A stretch of 62,269 nt of DNA from an uncultured Pelagibacteraceae bacterium (GTDB lineage Bacteria; Pseudomonadota; Alphaproteobacteria; Pelagibacterales; Pelagibacteraceae). The notes beneath the pieces are model-generated. The model was not told where the DNA came from, made no database searches, and saw only the letters and a list, made by a program, of their open reading frames with translations. Below are positions 36,257 to 45,590 of the stretch, one piece after another. The translations under genes were made by a program, and so were the position numbers. Position 1 is the first letter of the stretch; every line of letters starts with the position of its first letter. Where the stretch lies: positions 1-62,269 of the forward strand of contig CACBIC010000005.1 in the NCBI GenBank assembly GCA_902539235.1, read 5' to 3'.

Positions 36257-38052
36257 TGTACAGTTTTTTTGTTTTTTTCTACAAATAATTCAGTCAATTG
36301 ATTTATCATTACATCTCCTAAATCTTGGACATCTGTAATTTTAACTGCTCTATTATAATATCTTGTCACGTCGTGACCTATCCCAATCGCTAACAATTCA
36401 ATATTTGATTTACTCTCAATCCACTTAACAGTTTTCTTTAAATTAGTTTCTAAATAGTCGCTTGTATTGGTAGATAATGTAGAGTCATCTACAGGAGCAC
36501 CGTCAGAAATAACCATTAAAATTTTTCTATCCTCTTTTCTTTTGTTCATTTTGTTGAAAGCCCATTTTAAAGCTTCCCCGTCAATATTCTCTTTTAATAA
36601 GCCTTCTTTTAACATTAGGCCCATATTATTTTTTGCTTGTCTCCATTGTGTATCTGCCGATTTATAAATAATGTGTCTTAAATCATTTAGTCTTCCAGGT
36701 AAAACTGGCTTATTATTTTTCATCCATTTTTCTCTAGACGAACCACCTTTCCAATGTTTGGTTGTAAATCCTAGTATCTCCACTTTAACCATACATCTTT
36801 CTAAAGTTCTTGAGAGAATATCAGCGCAAATAGCTGCGACTGATATAGGTTTACCTCTCATAGAACCTGAATTGTCTATAAGTATTGTGACTAAAGTATC
36901 TTTAAATTCAATATCTTTTTCTTTTTTAAACGATAGTGAGTTGAAGGGATCCATAATAATCCTAGGAAGTTTTGAAGTATCTAATAACCCCTCTTCTAAG
37001 TCAAAATTCCAAGATCTATTTTGCTTTGCTAATAATTTTCTTTGTAATTTATTTGCTAATTTAGATATAAAGTTTTTAAGTTGATGAAGTTGTTGATCTA
37101 GGTTTTTTCTTAGCCTTGATAGTTCATCAAGACTCTCTAGTTCTTCCGCCTTAATAATTTCGTCAAATTCTTCTGTATAAGTTTTATATTTCAGGTCTCC
37201 GAAATTCGTTTTCCCACTTTTTTTTAGCTCTGGCCTTGAACTATCCTCTATTTCTAATTCTTCATCTGCAATATCTGTATCTTTTGCCTCGTGCTCTAAA
37301 TCTGGAACACCGCTGTCTATAGACATTTCCTCATTTTTCTCATCTTTTTCTTTAGTTTTTTGTTCTTGATTCTGAGGTTTTGACTGCTTATCGTCATTAT
37401 CATTTTCTTCATCTCTTTTCTCTTCTTCATTAATATTTTCATCTAAATTCATATCATTTATCATTTTTGAAACTAAGGAATTAAATTTCTCTTGATCTAG
37501 GGTTAAATCTTTAAGTTCGTTTATTCTATTTTTTAATTGATCATTTAGGTCTTTTTTAAAAGGTTTTAATCTTTTATCAATTTGATTTTCATTTTTGAAA
37601 TTAAGAAATTTTACCCTTAGATAATTCTCGAAAGACTCAGCAATTTTATCTTCACTACTTTTAAGGTCTAAACCAGATAATCTTTTGTAATAGTATTTTT
37701 CAATATTCTTTTTTACACCCTTAAAATAGCTTGTCCCAATTTTTTCACACCTTATTTTCTCAGAAATACTATAAAGCTTTTTTGAAATATTTCCTTCCGG
37801 CTCATATTTTTTTAAAGTTTTTATATCTGAAAATCTTAAATTTAACGATTTGGAGTCAGCTATTGCCCTTATTTTTTCATAGTTTAATTTATTGTTTTCT
37901 TGTTCCAAATCGGGCAATCTTATAGAATTTTTAGATGATTTTGTTGCTTGGCTTCCAAAAGAAATCTCTATCTCTTGAGAATTGGATAATGACCTTACAG
38001 CAGAACTAATTGCTGTTTTAAAATCTTCCAGTTTTTCTTTCTTATTTTCCAC
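36253..38052 (-). CDS. cobT: CobT-like VWA protein (GTG start)
   Basis: About 599 residues. An N-terminal helical domain is followed by a very acidic, probably disordered linker (about residues 203-271) and a C-terminal von Willebrand A domain whose MIDAS motif DNSGSM is at about 393-398. In cobaltochelatase CobT works with the AAA+ CobS to drive CobN. An open frame extends to an ATG at 38097 inside cobS; I prefer the GTG at 38052, two bases after the cobS stop, because it removes a 44-base overlap and an unrelated N-terminus. No cobN or other cobalamin genes are in the window, so a role outside B12 synthesis is possible. Confidence 0.88.
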   Translation of the reverse strand: MENKKEKLEDFKTAISSAVRSLSNSQEIEISFGSQATKSSKNSIRLPDLEQENNKLNYEKIRAIADSKSLNLRFSDIKTLKKYEPEGNISKKLYSISEKIRCEKIGTSYFKGVKKNIEKYYYKRLSGLDLKSSEDKIAESFENYLRVKFLNFKNENQIDKRLKPFKKDLNDQLKNRINELKDLTLDQEKFNSLVSKMINDMNLDENINEEEKRDEENDNDDKQSKPQNQEQKTKEKDEKNEEMSIDSGVPDLEHEAKDTDIADEELEIEDSSRPELKKSGKTNFGDLKYKTYTEEFDEIIKAEELESLDELSRLRKNLDQQLHQLKNFISKLANKLQRKLLAKQNRSWNFDLEEGLLDTSKLPRIIMDPFNSLSFKKEKDIEFKDTLVTILIDNSGSMRGKPISVAAICADILSRTLERCMVKVEILGFTTKHWKGGSSREKWMKNNKPVLPGRLNDLRHIIYKSADTQWRQAKNNMGLMLKEGLLKENIDGEALKWAFNKMNKRKEDRKILMVISDGAPVDDSTLSTNTSDYLETNLKKTVKWIESKSNIELLAIGIGHDVTRYYNRAVKITDVQDLGDVMINQLTELFVEKNKKTVH

Positions 38053-38053
38053 T

Positions 38054-39031
38054 TTATATTGAGACGTTAATTGAAGACTCAGGCAAATCCTCGCCAAAAC
38101 ATCTTTGATAATATTCTGATATTATTTTTTTTTCTAAATCATCACATTTATTGAGAAATGTGATCCTAAAAGCATAACCTTTATCTTTAAAAATATCTGA
38201 ATTTTCAGCCCAATGTAGTACTGTTCTAGGACTCATCACAGTTGATATGTCTCCATTGACAAATCCTTTTCTTGTTAAGTCCGCAACTTTTATCATATTA
38301 GATAATAATTCTTTCCCTTCTTTGTTATTAAAAACTTTGTTTTTAGCTAAAACTATTTCTAATTCTTTTTCAAAAGAGAGATAATTTAAAGTTGAAACTA
38401 TATTCCATCTGTCCATTTGACCTTGGTTGATTTGTTGAGTTCCGTGATAAAGCCCTGTTGTATCTCCTAAACCAACAGTATTTGTAGTTGCAAATATTCT
38501 AAAAAAATCGTGCTGCTCTAAAACTTTATTCTTATCTAATAAAGTAAAATTTCCCTCGCTCTCAAGAACTCTTTGAATTACAAACATTACATCAGGTCTA
38601 CCCGCGTCATACTCATCAAACACTAATGCAACAGGATTTTGAATTGACCACGGTAGTATTCCCTCTTTAAATTCAGTAACTTGTTTACCGTCTTTCAAAA
38701 CTATTGCATCCTTACCTATTAAGTCAATTCTACTGATATGGCTGTCCAAGTTAACTCTAATGCATGGCCAATTTAATCTGGCAGCAACCTGTTCTATATG
38801 AGTGGACTTTCCAGTTCCGTGATATCCTTGTATCAACACTCGTTTGTTAAAAGAAAATCCAGCAAGGATTGCTAATGTAGTATCTTTGTCGAATTTATAA
38901 TCAGGATCTATTTTTGGAACATATTCATTTTTTTTTGAGAAAGCTCCAACTTTCATATCGCTGTCAAAACCAAAAGTCTGTTTAACAGATAACTTAATGT
39001 CAGGTTTTTGCAATAATTGCTCCGAATTCAT
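38054..39031 (-). CDS. cobS: CobS-like AAA+ ATPase
   Basis: A 325-residue MoxR-type AAA+ ATPase. Walker A is GYHGTGKST (69-77) and Walker B VALVFDE (134-140); ATTNTVG is the sensor 1 strand and [11 protein letters not shown] lies in the C-terminal lid. The CobS-specific N-terminus and QVDRW-like segment QGQMDRWN are present. With CobT it forms the ATP-driven partner pair of cobaltochelatase. It overlaps the J-domain gene by 4 bases and is followed at once by cobT, so the three are one translational unit. Confidence 0.92.
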   Translation of the reverse strand: MNSEQLLQKPDIKLSVKQTFGFDSDMKVGAFSKKNEYVPKIDPDYKFDKDTTLAILAGFSFNKRVLIQGYHGTGKSTHIEQVAARLNWPCIRVNLDSHISRIDLIGKDAIVLKDGKQVTEFKEGILPWSIQNPVALVFDEYDAGRPDVMFVIQRVLESEGNFTLLDKNKVLEQHDFFRIFATTNTVGLGDTTGLYHGTQQINQGQMDRWNIVSTLNYLSFEKELEIVLAKNKVFNNKEGKELLSNMIKVADLTRKGFVNGDISTVMSPRTVLHWAENSDIFKDKGYAFRITFLNKCDDLEKKIISEYYQRCFGEDLPESSINVSI

Positions 39032-39543
39032 TTTTTTCCTAAAGTTTTTTTTAATTGACTATAAGCTAAAGTAATTTTTTTTAATTTATCTTCAAATTTT
39101 TTATCGCCTTGATTTTTATCAGGATGATATTTTTTTACAAGCTCTTTAAATTTTGAGTGTATTTGTTCCCATTTTACATCATCATTTAACTCCATAACGG
39201 TTAAGGCGTCCCTATCTGTTTGTGAAATTTTTGTTTTCTTAAAATCTTTGAAATTCGAGCCATTGAAAATATTCATTTTATCGTCAAGTGCGTTATTCCA
39301 CAGAATATTAAAAAAATTATCAGAAGAACCGAATTTCTTAGTAGTTTTGTGCCAGGTCAAATCAGACTTAATAAAAAACTCTATTTCATGGTCGTTCATA
39401 TTTTCAAAGTAATTCCAATTTTTGTTGAATTCTTTTATATGATAAAGGCATAGCAGCCTATATTTTTTGCTGTTATCCTTTTCAATAGGTGCTTTATAAG
39501 CTCCAATCTCTTTGCAGTTTTTCCAATCACAAATTATTTTCAT
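39028..39543 (-). CDS. J-domain protein with putative N-terminal zinc site
   Basis: A 171-residue protein whose C-terminal 60 residues form a J domain with the essential HPD at 140-142 in KKYHPDKNQGDKKF. The N-terminus has CDWKNC (Cys5, Cys10) and LLCLYH (Cys32, His35), a spacing that could bind zinc. It lacks the Gly/Phe region and zinc repeats of DnaJ, so it is a specialised Hsp70 co-chaperone. It is first in a tight unit with cobS and cobT, suggesting that DnaK acts on or with the CobST complex. Confidence 0.85.
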   Translation of the reverse strand: MKIICDWKNCKEIGAYKAPIEKDNSKKYRLLCLYHIKEFNKNWNYFENMNDHEIEFFIKSDLTWHKTTKKFGSSDNFFNILWNNALDDKMNIFNGSNFKDFKKTKISQTDRDALTVMELNDDVKWEQIHSKFKELVKKYHPDKNQGDKKFEDKLKKITLAYSQLKKTLGKK

Positions 39544-39573
39544 TAATTAATTCTATATAGTAAAATTTAAATA

Positions 39574-39831
39574 ATGAAAAATTATTTTGAAGAAATTGAG
39601 AAAAAACTTAGAATGCAAATAAAGTTTGAAAGTCTAGAGATTGTTGATAATTCACATAAACATAAAGGCCACAAGTTTTTTTCAGATGAAAAATTCCATC
39701 TACATTTAAAAATTAAATCTTTATATCTGAGTTCTATCTCTAGATTGAGTGCTCAAAAATTAATCATGAAAGTTCTTAAGGATGATCTAAAGTCGAGAAT
39801 TCATGCTTTGGAAATTAGTATCGAGCAATAA
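39574..39831 (+). CDS. bolA: BolA family protein
   Basis: An 85-residue BolA-like protein. The conserved HKHKGHKFF and FHLHLKIKS segments and the late Ile-His-Ala-Leu end fit the KH-like fold. BolA proteins pair with monothiol glutaredoxins over an iron-sulfur cluster or act as regulators. It diverges from the J-domain gene across 30 bases, and its end overlaps the convergent aroB by 17 bases. Confidence 0.9.
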   Translation: MKNYFEEIEKKLRMQIKFESLEIVDNSHKHKGHKFFSDEKFHLHLKIKSLYLSSISRLSAQKLIMKVLKDDLKSRIHALEISIEQ

Positions 39832-40927
39832 ATTTTGACAATTTTTTTAATTTAGAGATTGAAATTTTAAATTTATTAGGCAGAGTAGTTTTTCCTATTC
39901 TTTTTAATAAAATAAAATTAATCTTATCATCATTGTTTTTTTTGTCATTTATCAAATAAGGTATTAAGCTATTAATTTTATTTGGATTTGAGAAATTTTT
40001 GAATGTGTAAGAAAGAGAATTATTTTTATAAATTTCTTTTAATTGATTTAAAACACTTGAACTACAAACTTTTTTAATCACTGATAACCTTGTAGCTAAG
40101 ATCATCCCAGACAATACTGCCTCTCCGTGAGTGGTTCTTTTTGAAAATTTGTTCTTTGCTTCAATAGCATGGGCAAATGTATGTCCAAAATTCAACATCA
40201 TTCTTATACCTTTTTCATTAACGTCTTTATTTACAAAAAAGATTTTTATTTCACAGCTTTTTTTAATGGCGTAAATAAGCTCTTTTTTATTTTTTGAGAG
40301 AATTTTTTTTGTATTTTTTTTTAACCATTTAAAAAAATTTAAATCTTTAATTATTGAGTGTTTTAATATTTCAGCATAACCGCAGATCATTTCTTTTTTA
40401 GGAAGAGAGTTTAAAAAAGAGGTATCACTTAAAACTAATTTTGGTTGGTAAAAAGAACCAATCAAGTTTTTCCCGTAAATAGAATTAATTCCGGTTTTTC
40501 CACCTATGGCCGAGTCAACTTGAGCTAACAAAGTTGTAGGAAGATTGATAAAATTTATACCTCTCTTAAATATACTTGCAACAAAGCCAACTGTATCCCC
40601 AACTATTCCACCACCAACAGCAATAACTAAATCTGAACGATTGAAATTTCCTTGTAATAATTTATTTATATAAAATTCAACTGATTTAAATGATTTAGTT
40701 TTTTCATTAGCATTGAATTTTAAAAATGTAATTTTGTAATTTCTTAATTTTGACTTTAAAGCATCTCTGAATTTTGAGGGAACTTTGCTATCATAAATTA
40801 TTGCGATTTGTTTTGTATTTGGACATATTAATCTAATTTTCTTTTGAAGAACCCCAAAAAGATTATTTCCAATTATTATCGAGTATCTTTGAAAAGAGTC
40901 GTTAAATTTAATTTCCTGATTTTTCAT
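39815..40927 (-). CDS. aroB: 3-dehydroquinate synthase
   Basis: A 370-residue NAD- and metal-dependent enzyme converting DAHP to 3-dehydroquinate, step two of the shikimate pathway. GGGIVGDTVGFVAS is the nucleotide loop, LPTTLLAQVDSAIGGKTGIN the substrate region, and LNFGHTFAHAIE carries metal-binding histidines. It overlaps aroK by 20 bases at its start and bolA by 17 bases at its end. Confidence 0.96.
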   Translation of the reverse strand: MKNQEIKFNDSFQRYSIIIGNNLFGVLQKKIRLICPNTKQIAIIYDSKVPSKFRDALKSKLRNYKITFLKFNANEKTKSFKSVEFYINKLLQGNFNRSDLVIAVGGGIVGDTVGFVASIFKRGINFINLPTTLLAQVDSAIGGKTGINSIYGKNLIGSFYQPKLVLSDTSFLNSLPKKEMICGYAEILKHSIIKDLNFFKWLKKNTKKILSKNKKELIYAIKKSCEIKIFFVNKDVNEKGIRMMLNFGHTFAHAIEAKNKFSKRTTHGEAVLSGMILATRLSVIKKVCSSSVLNQLKEIYKNNSLSYTFKNFSNPNKINSLIPYLINDKKNNDDKINFILLKRIGKTTLPNKFKISISKLKKLSKFIARY

Positions 40928-41423
40928 AAAGTTTTAAAATTTTATCTACAATTTCGTCTGGGTCTAAAAAATTACATTTTATTCTATAATCTGCTTCACT
41001 ATAAGTTTTCTTCCGTTCCAAGTAAATTTTATTGACCGTGACATTTAAATTTTTATTATATAACAAAGGCCTTTTTTTATTCTTTTTAAGTCTTTTTATT
41101 AATTCAGATACATCAACATCCAGCCAGAAACTTACAGATGTATTTTTAACTTCTCGCCTAATAAATTTGTTAAGAAAAGCACCGCCTCCAAGAGAGACTA
41201 CCGTATTTTTTTTCTTTAGTTTTTCTAAACTAATTTCGTTTTCTAATTTTCTAAAATAACTTTCGCTTTTATTTTTAAATATCAAATTTATTGTGCTGCC
41301 CTCTCTAGTCTCTATAGTCCTATCTATATCAACAAAATTGTAAGAAAGCTTTTGCGCAAGGTTTTTTCCAACTGTAGATTTACCCACACCCATCATACCG
41401 GTTAAAACAAGGTTTTTTTTCAA
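40908..41423 (-). CDS. aroK: Shikimate kinase (TTG start)
   Basis: A 171-residue P-loop kinase phosphorylating shikimate. Walker A is GMMGVGKST, DIDRTIE carries the substrate Asp and SLGGGAFL the GGG substrate loop. The frame is closed by TAG immediately upstream of a TTG codon, and the first ATG would remove the opening beta strand, so TTG is the only sensible start. It is first in the aroK-aroB unit, the usual order. Confidence 0.94.
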   Translation of the reverse strand: MKKNLVLTGMMGVGKSTVGKNLAQKLSYNFVDIDRTIETREGSTINLIFKNKSESYFRKLENEISLEKLKKKNTVVSLGGGAFLNKFIRREVKNTSVSFWLDVDVSELIKRLKKNKKRPLLYNKNLNVTVNKIYLERKKTYSEADYRIKCNFLDPDEIVDKILKLYEKSGN

Positions 41424-41496
41424 CTAATGCTCCAATTTAGAATTTGATTTATCATAAATTTGTCTTAATTATTGAGTTTAAATTAATCTAAAAAGT

Positions 41497-41676
41497 ATGC
41501 AACTTAAATACAATAGACAGTCAAGTTTAGGCAGTTCTCTTCTGCGAATATTTATAAAAATACTTTTTGCAATAGTTATTTTTATAATTGCAATTTTTTT
41601 AATTGAAAAGGTAAATTTTCCTAGTCCACAGAAAAAGTATGATATTGAAATAACAAATGATATCAAAAAACTTTAA
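41497..41676 (+). CDS. Small membrane protein of unknown function (59 residues)
   Basis: ATG at 41497 to TAA at 41674-41676. After a basic, polar N-terminus there is one strong membrane helix (IFIKILFAIVIFIIAIFLI), then a short charged tail EKVNFPSPQKKYDIEITND. The polar tail with Pro and charged residues is unlike random A+T-rich translation, which supports a real gene. The last 20 bases overlap the next gene, suggesting coupled translation with the secreted protein. By charge the N-terminus should be cytoplasmic and the tail periplasmic. I do not recognise the family. Confidence 0.6.
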   Translation: MQLKYNRQSSLGSSLLRIFIKILFAIVIFIIAIFLIEKVNFPSPQKKYDIEITNDIKKL

Positions 41677-43396
41677 AATTTTATTAGTTTTAATTTTTGC
41701 TGCATTAATTTTTTCTCCTCTTAAAGGCGAAGATAAAATTGATATTTGGAAAAATAAAAAAAAAAATGGAAATGTTGAGAGTAATCAATCTGGTACGGTA
41801 ACTAAAAAAAATGACATCAAACCAAATCTGGCTGAGCCAGTTGAGGCAAATCAAGACATTCTCATAACTGATGGAGCAATAGACAACTCTCGAGAAATCA
41901 AAGTATTTGGAGTTTATGATCCTGCTGATTATAATTTTAATTTAAATATGTGGTCAACTACAAAAGCGGAAGATGTCAGATCTAGTATAAAAAGAATTAA
42001 AAAAATTAATTTATCTAAAACTTCAAATGAAATACTTGAAAATGTCCTTTTATCATTTTCCTATCCACCTGAAGGCATGGAAGAAAAAGAATTTGTTAAT
42101 TTAAAAATTAATTGGCTAATAGAAAATAATCGTTTAAATCTTTTAGAAGAATTTTTAAAACAAAACAAAGAGTTTGAAGGTAAAAGTAAAGCTGTACAGT
42201 ATCTGGTAGACAACAATATTGCTCAAGCAAACATAAAAGAAGGCTGCGAAAAAATTAAATTTATTGATAGTACAATTAAAGACTCTTACCTAGAAAAATT
42301 TAAAATTTATTGTCTTGTTTTTAATAATAAGAAATCACAAGCACAACTACTACTAGATCTTCTTCGAGAGCAAAAGCAATCCGACAAATTTTTTGATGAT
42401 AAAATCAATTTTCTCCTAGGAATAACAGAAAAAACTTCTAATAAAATTAATGAAAAAAATCTTTTAAATTTTTATTTATCAAGCGTAACTATTAAAGATT
42501 TTAATTATCAACCAACTAAAAAAACTAAAAAAGAAATTTGGAAGTATTTAAACGCTGCAAATTTAATCAAATTAGAGGATATTACCGATAAAGACAAAAT
42601 TAAAGAGCTAGAAATCGCTGCCAATCAAAAACAAATTGATAGAAGTATAATTTTTGATATCTACAAACAAGTTACTTTTAATTTAAACACACTAATCAAC
42701 GCGAAAAATATTTACCAATCACTTGAAAGCATAGATGCGAGATCTTTATTATATCAAAAATTTCTTTTATCTGAAAATAACGAGGCAAAGATTGAATATC
42801 TATTCTTGCTAGAGGAACTTTTTAAAAAGGATGAAATAGAGAACATTTATTCAGAATTTTTAAGTGATAATTTAAAAAAAATTGGACTAGATAATATTCC
42901 GGAACAATATAAGGAAATCGCTGAAAATAAACTATTAAAAAATACTGAACTTCAATTGGGCAAAGTAAAATATAATGATAAAATTTTACACCAGTCAAAA
43001 ATTATTAAATTTTATGTTGAAAATGAAGAAGGAAAAAAAATTCAAAAAGAAATTGATAAAACTTTTAAAAAAATAAATAAAAATAAAAAATATTTTTATT
43101 CAGCTAAAGATTTAGCTCTAGCGCAATCTTTAGTAAAAGATGGTTTTTTAATTCCTGAGAATTTTAATTTATCTGAATTAGCCACCAAATACGAAGTTCC
43201 AAAAAATTTATTACAACTAATTGATAAAAATCAGAATGCATTTTTAGCATTAAAAATCGTAGAAATTATTGGAGAAGATGAGCCTTATCAACTAGATCCG
43301 GAAACAATATATTTTATAACCAGTCTTCTTAATCAAATGAATTTGATAACAATTAGAAACAAAGTATTAATTTCTGCTCTACCCCAAAGAGTTTAG
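41657..43396 (+). CDS. Large secreted protein of unknown function
   Basis: A 579-residue protein with a clear N-terminal export signal (basic start, then ILLVLIFAALIFSPL), likely cleaved near Lys-Gly-Glu around residues 24-25. The mature part is rich in Lys, Glu, Asn and Leu and looks mainly alpha-helical, with segments suggestive of helical repeats; no catalytic motif or cysteine cluster is visible. It should lie in the periplasm or attach to the envelope. It overlaps the upstream 59-residue membrane protein gene and precedes def by 19 bases. I do not recognise the family. Confidence 0.8.
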   Translation: MISKNFKILLVLIFAALIFSPLKGEDKIDIWKNKKKNGNVESNQSGTVTKKNDIKPNLAEPVEANQDILITDGAIDNSREIKVFGVYDPADYNFNLNMWSTTKAEDVRSSIKRIKKINLSKTSNEILENVLLSFSYPPEGMEEKEFVNLKINWLIENNRLNLLEEFLKQNKEFEGKSKAVQYLVDNNIAQANIKEGCEKIKFIDSTIKDSYLEKFKIYCLVFNNKKSQAQLLLDLLREQKQSDKFFDDKINFLLGITEKTSNKINEKNLLNFYLSSVTIKDFNYQPTKKTKKEIWKYLNAANLIKLEDITDKDKIKELEIAANQKQIDRSIIFDIYKQVTFNLNTLINAKNIYQSLESIDARSLLYQKFLLSENNEAKIEYLFLLEELFKKDEIENIYSEFLSDNLKKIGLDNIPEQYKEIAENKLLKNTELQLGKVKYNDKILHQSKIIKFYVENEEGKKIQKEIDKTFKKINKNKKYFYSAKDLALAQSLVKDGFLIPENFNLSELATKYEVPKNLLQLIDKNQNAFLALKIVEIIGEDEPYQLDPETIYFITSLLNQMNLITIRNKVLISALPQRV

Positions 43397-43415
43397 TTAG
43401 TCTATAATACTTGAA

Positions 43416-43940
43416 ATGTCCCTGAGAAATATCATAATAGAGCCTGATCCTATTTTAAGAGAAAAAAGTTTACCAGTAGAGAAAGTAGACTCTGATCTTC
43501 AAAAACTTTTAAACGAAATGTTGGAAACAATGTATGTTGCTCCTGGAATAGGTTTAGCCGCTGTGCAGGTTGGAATATTAAAAAGATTGATTGTAATAGA
43601 TATTTCAAAAGAAAAAGAAAAAAAAAATCCTTTATTTTTAATAAATCCTGAAATCACATTTCGTTCTGAAAAAACTTCAATTTATGAGGAGGGATGTTTA
43701 TCGCTTCCGGGCCATTTTGCAGAAATTGAAAGACCAGCTACTTGTCACTTAGATTATGTTGATTACAATGGTAAGAAAAAAGCTTTAAAAGCAGAAGGTC
43801 TTTTAGCAACTTGCATACAACACGAAGTTGATCATTTAAATGGAGTTTTATTCATAGATTATTTATCAAAATTAAAAAAAGATATGATAATTAAAAAACT
43901 TATAAAACAAAAAAAAGAGCTAGATAAAGTAATTCTATAA
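43416..43940 (+). CDS. def: Peptide deformylase
   Basis: A 174-residue metal enzyme removing the formyl group from new proteins. All three motifs are intact: GIGLAAVQVG (44-53), EEGCLSLPG with ligand Cys94, and QHEVDHLNG with ligands His136 and His140. It is followed 4 bases later by fmt, which makes the formyl-methionyl-tRNA, so opposite ends of the formyl cycle are made together. Confidence 0.97.
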   Translation: MSLRNIIIEPDPILREKSLPVEKVDSDLQKLLNEMLETMYVAPGIGLAAVQVGILKRLIVIDISKEKEKKNPLFLINPEITFRSEKTSIYEEGCLSLPGHFAEIERPATCHLDYVDYNGKKKALKAEGLLATCIQHEVDHLNGVLFIDYLSKLKKDMIIKKLIKQKKELDKVIL

Positions 43941-43944
43941 ATAA

Positions 43945-44865
43945 ATGGCATTAAAAATAATTTTTATGGGGACTCCAGAGTTCGCAGTTCCAATTCTAGA
44001 TTCGATAAATAAATCAAAACATAATATTTTGAGTGTGTATACACAGTCCCCAAAAAAAAGAGATAGAGGACTAAAATTGAGAATATCCCCAATACATGAA
44101 TACTCTAAAGCAACTAAACTTGCAGTAAGACATCCAGATAACTTAAATTCCAAGGAGGAAATTAAAAAAATTACCGAGCTTAATCCAGATGTTGTAGTGG
44201 TTGCAGCATACGGTAAAATTTTACCTGAAAAATTACTTAAAATAAAAGATTTAAGATTTATTAATGTTCATGCATCTTTATTACCAAAATGGAGAGGAGC
44301 AGCACCTATCCAGAGAGCAATAATGAATTTAGACAAAGAGACTGGAATTTCAATAATGAAAATTGAACCAAAATTAGATTCCGGGCCAGTTATGATGCAA
44401 TCAAAAATCAGAATACCAGAAGGTACTAATTCCAATATTTTAAGTAGTATTATGTCTAAACTAGGATCTGAAATGATAATAAAATCTTTAGACTTAATTG
44501 AGGAAAAAAAAGATGAATTTATTCCTCAAGAAGAGAAAGAAGCAACTTACGCCAAAAAGATAAGTAAATCAGAGACTAAAATTAATTGGAATGAGACAGC
44601 TAAAAAAATAGTAGCAAAAATTAATGCCTTATATCCCAATCCAGGAACCTGGTTTGAGATTGACGGCTTAAGAATAAAACCAATAAAAGTAAGAGAAGTC
44701 GAAATTAATGGAAAGCCAGGATCAATTATTAATAATGATTTTACAATAGCTTGCTCAGAAAACTCGGTTCAGATTCTAGAATTACAAAAAGAAGGAAAAC
44801 AACCGATGAAAAGTGAGGAGTTTTTAAAAGGTAATAAATTAAAAATCGGATGTATAATTATTTAA
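43945..44865 (+). CDS. fmt: Methionyl-tRNA formyltransferase
   Basis: A 306-residue enzyme using 10-formyltetrahydrofolate to formylate Met-tRNA. FMGTPEFAVPILDSI opens the Rossmann-type domain, NVHASLLPKWRGAAPIQRAI is the catalytic signature with Asn, His and the later Asp in EPKLDSGPV, and a C-terminal OB-type domain follows from about residue 200. It overlaps truA by 16 bases. Confidence 0.97.
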   Translation: MALKIIFMGTPEFAVPILDSINKSKHNILSVYTQSPKKRDRGLKLRISPIHEYSKATKLAVRHPDNLNSKEEIKKITELNPDVVVVAAYGKILPEKLLKIKDLRFINVHASLLPKWRGAAPIQRAIMNLDKETGISIMKIEPKLDSGPVMMQSKIRIPEGTNSNILSSIMSKLGSEMIIKSLDLIEEKKDEFIPQEEKEATYAKKISKSETKINWNETAKKIVAKINALYPNPGTWFEIDGLRIKPIKVREVEINGKPGSIINNDFTIACSENSVQILELQKEGKQPMKSEEFLKGNKLKIGCIII

Positions 44866-45590
44866 TTAAAATTGAATATGATGGCTCAGGATATGTTGGA
44901 TGGCAATATCAAAAAAATGGTAAATCTATTCAAGAAAAAATAGAAAAAGCTTTAAAAAAAATATTAAAAAAAAATATTAGAATTATAGGTGCTGGTAGAA
45001 CTGACAAAGGTGTTCATGCTAGTGGGCAATTTGCTAATTTTAAAAGTGTAAAAAAAATTGACAATAAAAAAAAATTTTTAAGTTCAATAAATTTTTTCTT
45101 ACGTAAAAGCTCTATTTCTATTGTAGATATAAAAAAGAAAAAAAAAGATTTTCATGCAAGATTTTCAGCAAAGGAGAGAGTCTACACTTATTATATTGTA
45201 AATAGATTGGCTTCATTAACTTTAGATAAAAATAAAGCATGGCATGTTAGAAGAAAGATAAATTTAGATCTTTTAAAAAAAGGGGGAAAAACTTTAGTTG
45301 GAACACATGATTTTTCTACATTTAGAGCATCAACGTGTACAGCAAAATCTGCCATAAAAAAAATGAATTCAATAGTAATAAAAAAAAACCAGAACAAAAT
45401 AATGCTAACTTTCAAATCAAAATCATTTTTACAGAACCAAGTAAGATCTATGGTTGGATGTTTAGAAAAATTATCTTCAAGTGAATGGAGTTTAAAAAAA
45501 TTTAAAGAAGTTCTTAAATCAAAAAAAAGGACTAACTGCGCTCCTCCTGCTCCTGCATACGGATTATATTTAAAAAATGTAAGATATTAA
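44850..45590 (+). CDS. truA: tRNA pseudouridine synthase A
   Basis: A 246-residue synthase making pseudouridines at positions 38-40 of tRNA anticodon arms. The catalytic aspartate is in GAGRTDKGVHA, preceded by KIEYDGSGYVGWQYQ, and FLQNQVRSMVG is the third family motif. Its stop TAA and the convergent SET-domain gene stop share the 4-base palindrome TTAA at 45587-45590. Confidence 0.96.
   Translation: MYNYLIKIEYDGSGYVGWQYQKNGKSIQEKIEKALKKILKKNIRIIGAGRTDKGVHASGQFANFKSVKKIDNKKKFLSSINFFLRKSSISIVDIKKKKKDFHARFSAKERVYTYYIVNRLASLTLDKNKAWHVRRKINLDLLKKGGKTLVGTHDFSTFRASTCTAKSAIKKMNSIVIKKNQNKIMLTFKSKSFLQNQVRSMVGCLEKLSSSEWSLKKFKEVLKSKKRTNCAPPAPAYGLYLKNVRY

Noticed and set aside
36671-37084. 137-codon open frame on the plus strand
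   Set aside because: Antisense to the VWA domain of cobT; the opposite strand carries the MIDAS motif.
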